The notes below the pieces were generated by a model. It saw only the letters and a program-made list of their open reading frames with translations, ran no database searches and was not told the DNA's origin. Position numbers and translations under genes: made by a program. From Lyophyllum atratum (Eukaryota; Basidiomycota; Agaricomycetes; Agaricales; Lyophyllaceae), in the NCBI GenBank assembly GCA_014905825.1, contig JACGCN010000079.1, positions 48,562 to 112,561 of the forward strand: 64,000 nucleotides of DNA. Direction: 5' to 3'. Numbering within the stretch: the first letter of the stretch is position 1; each line of letters starts with the position of its first letter. Of the stretch, positions 57,526-64,000 are shown in pieces.

Positions 57526-58629
57526 CATATCAGATTGACCCAGGCACCGTAAATGCGTTGTGCTTGTTCCCTGACCGCATAGCTGTAACCTCCGTTGTTG
57601 ATCACCTTTTGCACGGCAAACATAGATCTTCGTCTCCCGCAACAACTGCTTTGTGAAGGACAATTTGTATGCATCGGTTGACGTCAAGGCGTGATGGAGG
57701 TTCTCTTTGGCGTGACAATCCCACTTTCCCTGCGCATGAAGGTACTCGACAGCGTTGAGCACGTTGGTCCATTCTATGGCGAGCAACTTCAACTTCGAAG
57801 GGGAAATCGGGGAATGGGGTGGGATCCGTTTGTGATGGTCATGATCATGGCTGCGGACTCCATGACTTCCAGCAACACTAGTAACACCGGATTGTCGGCC
57901 CCGAGTGTGATTCGTGATCGGCACCAGCGATGCCTGACATTCACGGCGCTCCGTAATGTCAGCGTCACCGAGGCGCCTCGCTTTAGGTTGTGTGGAGCAT
58001 TGGTTTGGTTCGAGTTTTTTCTTTTCGTTTCCTTGAATTTGTCACCTGACCGTTTCCATCCACGAGACTTAGAGGTCCTTGTCCAGTACTGCCTCTTTTC
58101 CCTTCTCCACTTGGGATTTCTGACAGTCTCGTTTGGCTTTTAGTGGTGGCTTGCTAGTATTGGATTGGTCGACTGCTGATTTTTGCACTCCATCATCGAG
58201 TGCAAATGCTAGAGCGAGGCCTGAATCGTTCGACAATAATTTGTTGAACCTTGTGCGCAGATTCATTCTTGTAAGGTCATCCAAGGGCACAGAGTGGGTG
58301 GTGCTCTGCATCTGAGAGGTGAAAACAACAGGGGAAAGTGGAATAGGGGGTTCATTGCCAGAGCAGACATGATGGCGTGCAACAAGAGTGTGGTGCCAAA
58401 CTGTGTGGATGTATGGCAGGTCTATCGAGACCAATGATATTGATGGGTGTGAAGGAATTTGAGCTTGGTGGGCTGGATTGAGCTGTATGTCTCCAGGCAC
58501 CTGTTGGGAGGCCACAGCTCTCTGTTGGAAATGAGAAAGAGACTCATGATGTGGGAATTCAGGATTTACCTTCAAGATTGATTTTGAAGGCCAAGCATCA
58601 GTACCATCACTTTCACATTGTCCAGCCAT
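57526..58629 (-). CDS. Hypothetical gene region, structure unresolved
   Basis: Two protein-like pieces share one frame. The upstream piece starts MAGQCESDGTDAWPSKSILK at 58629 and runs to a TAA at 58069-58071. After a second stop the frame reopens at about 58046 and continues through TQPKARRLGDADITERRECQ to KLLAIEWTNVLNAVEYLHAQ and KLSFTKQLLRETKIYV. The frame then changes to QKVINNGGYSYAVREQAQRI and stops at 57526; one base fewer in a TTT near 57620 would join these. No family is recognised. Base composition of 58.1-59.2 kb is more AT-rich than the neighbours, hinting at a transposon-derived or transferred segment. Confidence 0.35.
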
Positions 58630-60252
58630 TGGAGAAATGGACAAGCCAGATGAGGATGACCAGATGGTACTCTCATCATGGGTAGTGGGGTGTATAATAT
58701 TTGGGTGAGAAAAGGCAGTTCTCTAGGCTTATTCAATAGCCCTTGGTTCAATGGATTGTCCAATGAAGGAGTGAATGACATTCCAGCCTCCGAAAGGAAT
58801 ATCTGAAATTTTCAGCAAAATTAAAATTGCTTGGAGGTAGCTTGTAAGAGGGGGAATCTAAACTCAACAATGTGAGTGGCTTTTATATCCAGCTGCAAGA
58901 ATATTCTAGAACATTCCACACTTTCTGACTCATCACTTGAGTCACTGATCAGACTTTCACAAGTATTTTTGCTCCACAATTATGTATTGCTTGAGGAGAG
59001 CAGAAGAGGACTACAGCAACTGAACAAAGTCTTAGCCAGGGATAAGAGTGAATAGGGCTAAAACATCAGGCATCAATATTGATTTCGGTACAGAATGTAG
59101 CTCTGAACAAAAATGTCATACTATTACATGCAAATCCCCGTTGGACGAAGTACCTCTACTCTAAATGTGAGCTATAGCCACGAAAGATATGTGGGCAGAC
59201 TGAAATAAATGCTCTTTGACCTTGCCCATAATCCACCACAGTTTACAAGCCAATTACAAGCGCGTTGGCAAAACCGAAGCCGATTCCGGTGGCGGTCCTC
59301 TCTTTGATTCCTCATTAGAGGAGGTAAAGTGCTGGAATTCAGAGCATTTAAGGGTAATACGGTCAGTGCGAATCACAAATTGGCACATTCACGGGTTGGC
59401 CGCTGACCCCGCTGACCCCCCCTCCAGGAGCATGAAGCGATTCTCGGAGTTTGTCAGGCCGATGGGTGAGGTTGCCATCGTTTGCTCATATCAGCCTCGA
59501 ACGGGAAAAGCGAGCCATGATCTGAACAGATGGGCTTGATTGGGCATGAGTGGACGGAAGTTGATGGTGAACTGATAGGAGAACGATGCGCCCATTTCCG
59601 AATCTACCATGTGGGTCTGTGATCGTCATTAATGCTACTGGAGCAGTCGCCGATGTCATCTCGAGGCGTCGTATCTCGGCCGTACGCGTTTGACCATGGA
59701 TGGTGATGTTTATGTCGGAAAGAAGTGCTGATAAACGTTGGAAGCAATAGTGACAAATGCTGTAGAAGTCTAATGTTGCTCATTGAGGACACGGTGGCCA
59801 ATGTCATTCGCCGGAAGACATTGCTGATGGGGAATGGTGGGAATCCTGAAGAAATGCGGAAACAAACGTGCGTTCGAGAGCTGGCGTAGGGATATATTTG
59901 ATAGGCCCCAGAACCAAAGAGGGTTAGATGTGGATTGCGAAGACGATAAATGTGGACCGAAGGGTGTGTTGAACGTTTGCAAAATTACGGAGTGCTCCGG
60001 GTCTGAGCACGTGGTGCTCTTGTGATATCACCACTTCAGAAAACTTGGCCAGCCTGCTTGTGCCCTCCGCCGTCGCCTTGCGGCCTGCCCATTGTCCCCG
60101 TCGCATTTCCTATATAACGACCCGGCCATCCAGTGCGAGCTGTTCTCTTTTTCTCCCGCAATTTACACCCATTGGTCGCCCTGCCACGTATACTAAAGGT
60201 CCGACAAATCAGGCCTACAACTGTCCCCGCTTATCTCCAGGCATTTGAAGGA
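58630..60252. other. Gene-poor stretch before KCS1
   Basis: An AT-richer part (to about 59.2 kb) and then the presumed KCS1 promoter. No gene, tRNA or clear repeat recognised. Pyrimidine-rich sequence precedes the KCS1 start. Confidence 0.45.
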
Positions 60253-63200
60253 ATGCCCGACGATCAGCATGTTGGTGATAGTTCACTGATGAGCACATCG
60301 CCAGATGCTGACTCGAAGATATCCAAGCAACATTACTTCCGCTTCCCCCTCTCTCCTCCTAGTTCAGGCACTGCCACCGCCCTTTCTTCGCCTCGCCTGG
60401 TAACCCTATCGCCAGAGTCCACCGAAGTTGTCGAGAAACTGCTGGCCTCCAGTCCGTCCTTCCGTCGACCTCGTTCCCCTGCTCACAGCATCCCTTGGCG
60501 CTCGCAATCCAATGGGCGTGCAACTGACTCCGATGGCTACACCACCGAGAAATCGTCGCATCTTACCTTCGCTACCAAGCGGCCTCCACGCAAAGCTGCG
60601 AACCGTGCCTTGACACTGCCTTCGAGTTCGTCGGCGCTGGAATTGGTCACTGCGTACTCGCCGTCGAAGACAACCCGACAACTTCCTCGAAGGTCCAGCT
60701 CGGTATCCTCCTCGTCTTCTTCCTCTTCTCGTTCCTCAGAAGAACACGCCCCAGTTCATCCTCCGACGGCCGGAATTGGACGCAAAGTAGCGGCGACGTT
60801 GCAGCTTTTCAAGGAGACGACAGGTGCCGACGATCCGAAACCAGGCGAACCATCGTCTCGGGCTGAGACTTCAACCGGACCCCGTAGAGCTACGTCCAAT
60901 TCTCAGACAGCCGAAGTTGCAGAGGCGCAGTTCGAGTTTGTGAAGCGTTCAGAGTGGCCGGATCGGGAGGCTGCCGCGGTCAGAAGGGAGAGAAGCTCGA
61001 CAGCCCTTGAGCGGGCGAGGACACGGGACAGTACGCGGGAGGAGGAATCGCGGACGAAGGAGCGGAAACTTTCGACGCGAGATCCCAGTGTAAGTGACCT
61101 AGCTCAATGGCGGAAGGAAGCTGGAGCGAGGCAAGAGACTGGACGAGGAAGGCGGCGTGAACGAGCTGCCGATGAAGGTAATGGCGACACGAGTGTTCTG
61201 TCTGATCTACCTTTGTCCAATACTACGTTTCATGAACCACCTTCTCCCTTCATTCGCCCCCGCTCGCGTGCTTACCCGCCATCGCCCTCCCCTTCGCGCT
61301 CTCCTGGGGGCCGCGCTGCACCGTTTTCGTATCATCATCAGCCCCCAGAGCCAAGCCCAAAAACCTCATACCCTCGAACCACTGCTCCCGAGCTTTCCAT
61401 AAGGAGGACAACCCCATGTCACTCGAGATCCGCTACTCCGATTCAGACTCAACCCTCTTTCCCTCTTCACGATCGGGCTCCAGCTTCGCCTCAGGAGTCG
61501 ACATATTTTTCGCCGTGGTCAACCGATGATGAGTCCACATGGGAAACTGCTTCGGCTACGACCTCTACATCCACTACATCCACTCATTCGCCAGCCACGT
61601 TTGCCTCCGATATTGCGACCTCAGAACACACTGATGAGTTATCGCTAATATATGCAAGGAGTGGTCATGGACATCATATAGTTGGCGAAGCGAATGCTAG
61701 TTCATCGGACATTGATATCGATAGCGACCTGCATGAGAATCTACCACACATCCCTCTCCGCCCATTCCGGAATCAGGTCGGCGGCCATAGTGCCATCTAT
61801 AAATTCACTAAGCAAGCCGTATGCAAGGTTCGCAGATTTTAGCGTTTTATGTCTTTGAATCGGACTTATGGAGTGCCATTTCTCGTTTCTTGCAACTAGC
61901 CTCTCGTATCCCGAGAGAACCTCTTCTACGAATCTGTGGAACGGGAGGCGCCTCCTCTTCTTGATTTCATCCCACGATACTTGGGTGTTATGCTCGTCAG
62001 TTATAGGCGTGTTCCGAAGGGTACCAATGGATCCCGGAAACCGTCACCAAGCTCGCCTCGCCCGTCTGCGACCTCCTCTCGTCCTCCTATGAGGCATGCA
62101 GCCACCGATACAACATTGACCCCGTCCAGCATATCCATTCCAGGGAGTCAATCCCGCCCTCCAATACAGAGCAATGGCAGTGACACGGACGAAGCAGAAA
62201 TGCCCGAGGTCGCATTAGATCGCAACCGTCACATCGTACCAGAATGGATGCTACGTGGAAGCCGCAACCGTTCCTTTTCTTACTCTGCACTCAACGGGTC
62301 CGCGACGGTTGCCAGGAGGCGACTACAGCGAAATTACCTCAATTCAGGCACCGCCTCCAGTCCGGATCTGGGTTCGTCCTCCACTCCCACTCTAAGCAGC
62401 ATAGCACAGGGCAAGCCAAGCCCGCTCGCTAGGTATTCTCCCTTCGAGTCGCACGAGATCGAAGCGCCAACCCCGGTCAACTCACCGAATCAGTCCACCC
62501 GCCTTTTCCCACCAGGCTTAGAGCAACGGTTAGGCACTAGGCCTGATTCTGCGATTCATTCTGGTTCAGATGATGAGGATTCTCACGCTCGGCCTCAATT
62601 TCGTGCCTTCAATTCGGAACGACCTGCGCAGCCACACTCACCGTGGTTTGGTGGCACTGGCTCGACAGTTGTGAACACACGGTTGAAGGACCATGTTTTT
62701 CAGCACGGTCTTGCGCCGATTCCGGCGAAGGACGGGGGGTCGATGGGTTGGTAGTGCGAGGACTGAGGATGAAGGGGAGGCTGCAGATGTTGAAGGTGAT
62801 GGCGCGACTAGGCGGTCCTTTAAAAGCCGTGTTCGAAGGACGAAGAAGCTAGTTCATCAGGACGACCCGTCCCGTGGCGTCCATTCAGAAGGCGAGCTGC
62901 CCATGCGTCGCATTCACAGCGATTCTGTTATCGCTAGCGATAAGCTCAAGCTCGAAACATTGAATCTTGACCAAGAGGGAAACAAGGACATGATAGGAGT
63001 GTTTGAAATGGATTTCGACTCGGTTGACCCAGATCAGCTCTCTCCCTCCTTCAGTCGTCGGCGTAGTCGCTCGCGATCACTAGATTCGCTTCAACCATCA
63101 TATCACTCGACCTTGCACTCTTCCGCCCCCGGGCAGGCGACCATTCCAGAACACAACGAGGCAGACACCACCGTTACACGCCAGAACCATTTCATACTGA

Positions 63201-64000
63201 TGGAAGACCTGACGGGAAGGCTCAAGCACTCTTGCGTCATGGATCTCAAAATGGGCACGCGGCAGTATGGCATGGACGCGACTCCTGCAAAAAAAGAAGA
63301 GCCAGCGAAAGAAATGTGATAGAACGACGAGCCGTTCGTTGGGAGTTAGGGTTTGTGGTATGCAAGTGAGAATTAGCTTTTGCCACGCCCCGCTATGATA
63401 TTAATACGCTGTCTCAAGGTTTGGAACTCCGTCACGCAATCCTACATTACCCAAGATAAATATAAGGACGAGAGATACGCGCAGAGGTCTTCGATTCTGT
63501 CCTGGCATCTTTTCTCTCTGATGGGCAACGTTTGTTGGCGTACCAGATTCCTGTCCTGCTACAGAAGTTGTACACGTTGGCTCACATCATCAACCGTCTG
63601 AAAGGGTACAGGTTCTATGGCTGCAGCCTCCTCCTTATCTACGATGGGGATCGAGAATCGCAAGAAGCTTTCCGAGCCTCGGTGCTTGAGCACCCGTCTT
63701 CGCGCAGCAAACGTGGAGAGTCATTGGAGCGCCGTTTGTCAAGGCGCCGGATCAAACGACCAAACCTTCGTTACGCCGGTCACACAGCGAGGATCTCCTT
63801 TTCGGGTCCGTAGCTAAGCGCTCAGGTGGTCGAAAGAAACGTGGCGAAGTCAATGTTCGCATTGTCGATTCGCCCATACGACCACAGGCAAAGATTGGCT
63901 TCCTTATGACCAAATTCTCAATCGCTCCCATCACGAGGTCTTCGCCAGCTCTAAAGGCTATCAGGCCGAAGTTGACCCAGAGACTGGTTTGATATACGCA
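60253..64000 (+). CDS. KCS1: Inositol hexakisphosphate kinase (Kcs1-like), 3' end off the window
   Basis: Makes diphosphoinositol phosphates (IP7) signalling phosphate and stress state. A long Ser/Pro-rich N-terminus includes SAIYKFTKQAVCK, spliced over about 61825-61895 to PLVSRENLFYESVEREAPPL. The kinase core has CVMDLKMGTRQYG (PxxxDxKxG-type motif), LGVRVCGMQ, VWNSVTQSYITQDKYK, AYQIPVLLQKLYTLAHIIN and LKGYRFYGCSLLLIYDG; INRSHHEV lies near the window end. The start is the ATG at 60253 (MPDDQHVGDSS). Five frame changes occur, each at a homopolymer: T5 62696-62700 (+1), A7 63289-63295 (+1), GG 63466-63467 (-1), AA 63741-63742 (-1), TT 63869-63870 (-1). Conserved residues resume in the right frame each time, so assembly indels are the likeliest cause. 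Confidence 0.88.

Noticed and set aside
63285..63300. Programmed -1 frameshift at the A AAA AAG-like run in KCS1
   Set aside because: The shift required is +1 (or -2), not -1, and four other homopolymer breaks lie close by, so a sequencing indel is simpler.

Overview
This is nuclear DNA of a filamentous basidiomycete, most likely an Agaricomycete. Genes are dense and cut by many 45-65 bp introns with CTRAY-like branch sites. Housekeeping proteins are of dikaryan type, a lone nitrite reductase and two secreted M43 metalloproteases sit side by side, and the retroelement is of the Ngaro kind known from mushroom-forming fungi. No rRNA, tRNA or CRISPR array was seen.

Layout. 0-5 kb: CBM48 protein (-, runs off the left edge), EFM6-like lysine methyltransferase (+), then BOL3 (-) and COX15 (+) head to head 73 bp apart. 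5-8 kb: three copies of an unclassified repeat, a broken partial copy of the proteasome gene PRE5, and intact PRE5 (-). 8-16 kb: a large RGG-rich protein of unknown function (-), VFA1 (-) and poly(A)-binding protein PAB1 (+). 16.6-22.3 kb: a complete Ngaro-like tyrosine-recombinase retrotransposon with perfect split direct repeats in the order A1 - ORFs - B1 - A2 - B2, ending 69 bp before the start of SFA1 (formaldehyde dehydrogenase, +). 24-31 kb: ACBD5/Atg37-like protein (-), about 2 kb without a clear gene, then a tandem pair of secreted M43 proteases (+). 31-34 kb: a Harbinger-type MITE, divergent MRPS34 (-) and GatC-like (+) genes, dUTPase (-). 34-44.5 kb: nitrite reductase (-), a disordered SQ/TQ protein (+), a short-chain dehydrogenase (+), MPO1-like dioxygenase (-) and SEC22 (+). 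44.7-64 kb: a Pro/Gly-rich unknown protein (+), RAT1/XRN2 (-), eIF2B delta GCD2 (+), MTFP1-like protein (-), an FHA-forkhead factor (+), a poorly resolved AT-richer stretch, and the inositol hexakisphosphate kinase KCS1 (+, cut by the right edge).

Themes. Mitochondrial genes recur (BOL3, COX15, MRPS34, GatC, MTFP1), and two of them form very tight divergent pairs. Four GC-AG introns and two genes whose first coding exon is only the ATG are unusual splicing features. Nine single-base frame breaks, all at homopolymers, lie in CBM48, GCD2, MTFP1 and KCS1; eight are right of 52 kb. They look like residual assembly indels rather than biology.

The most interesting object is the Ngaro-like element: identical repeats suggest recent movement, its gag and RT frames are co-open for 1.4 kb with start codons 10 nt apart, its RT and recombinase ORFs overlap as ATGA, and it sits in a housekeeping promoter.
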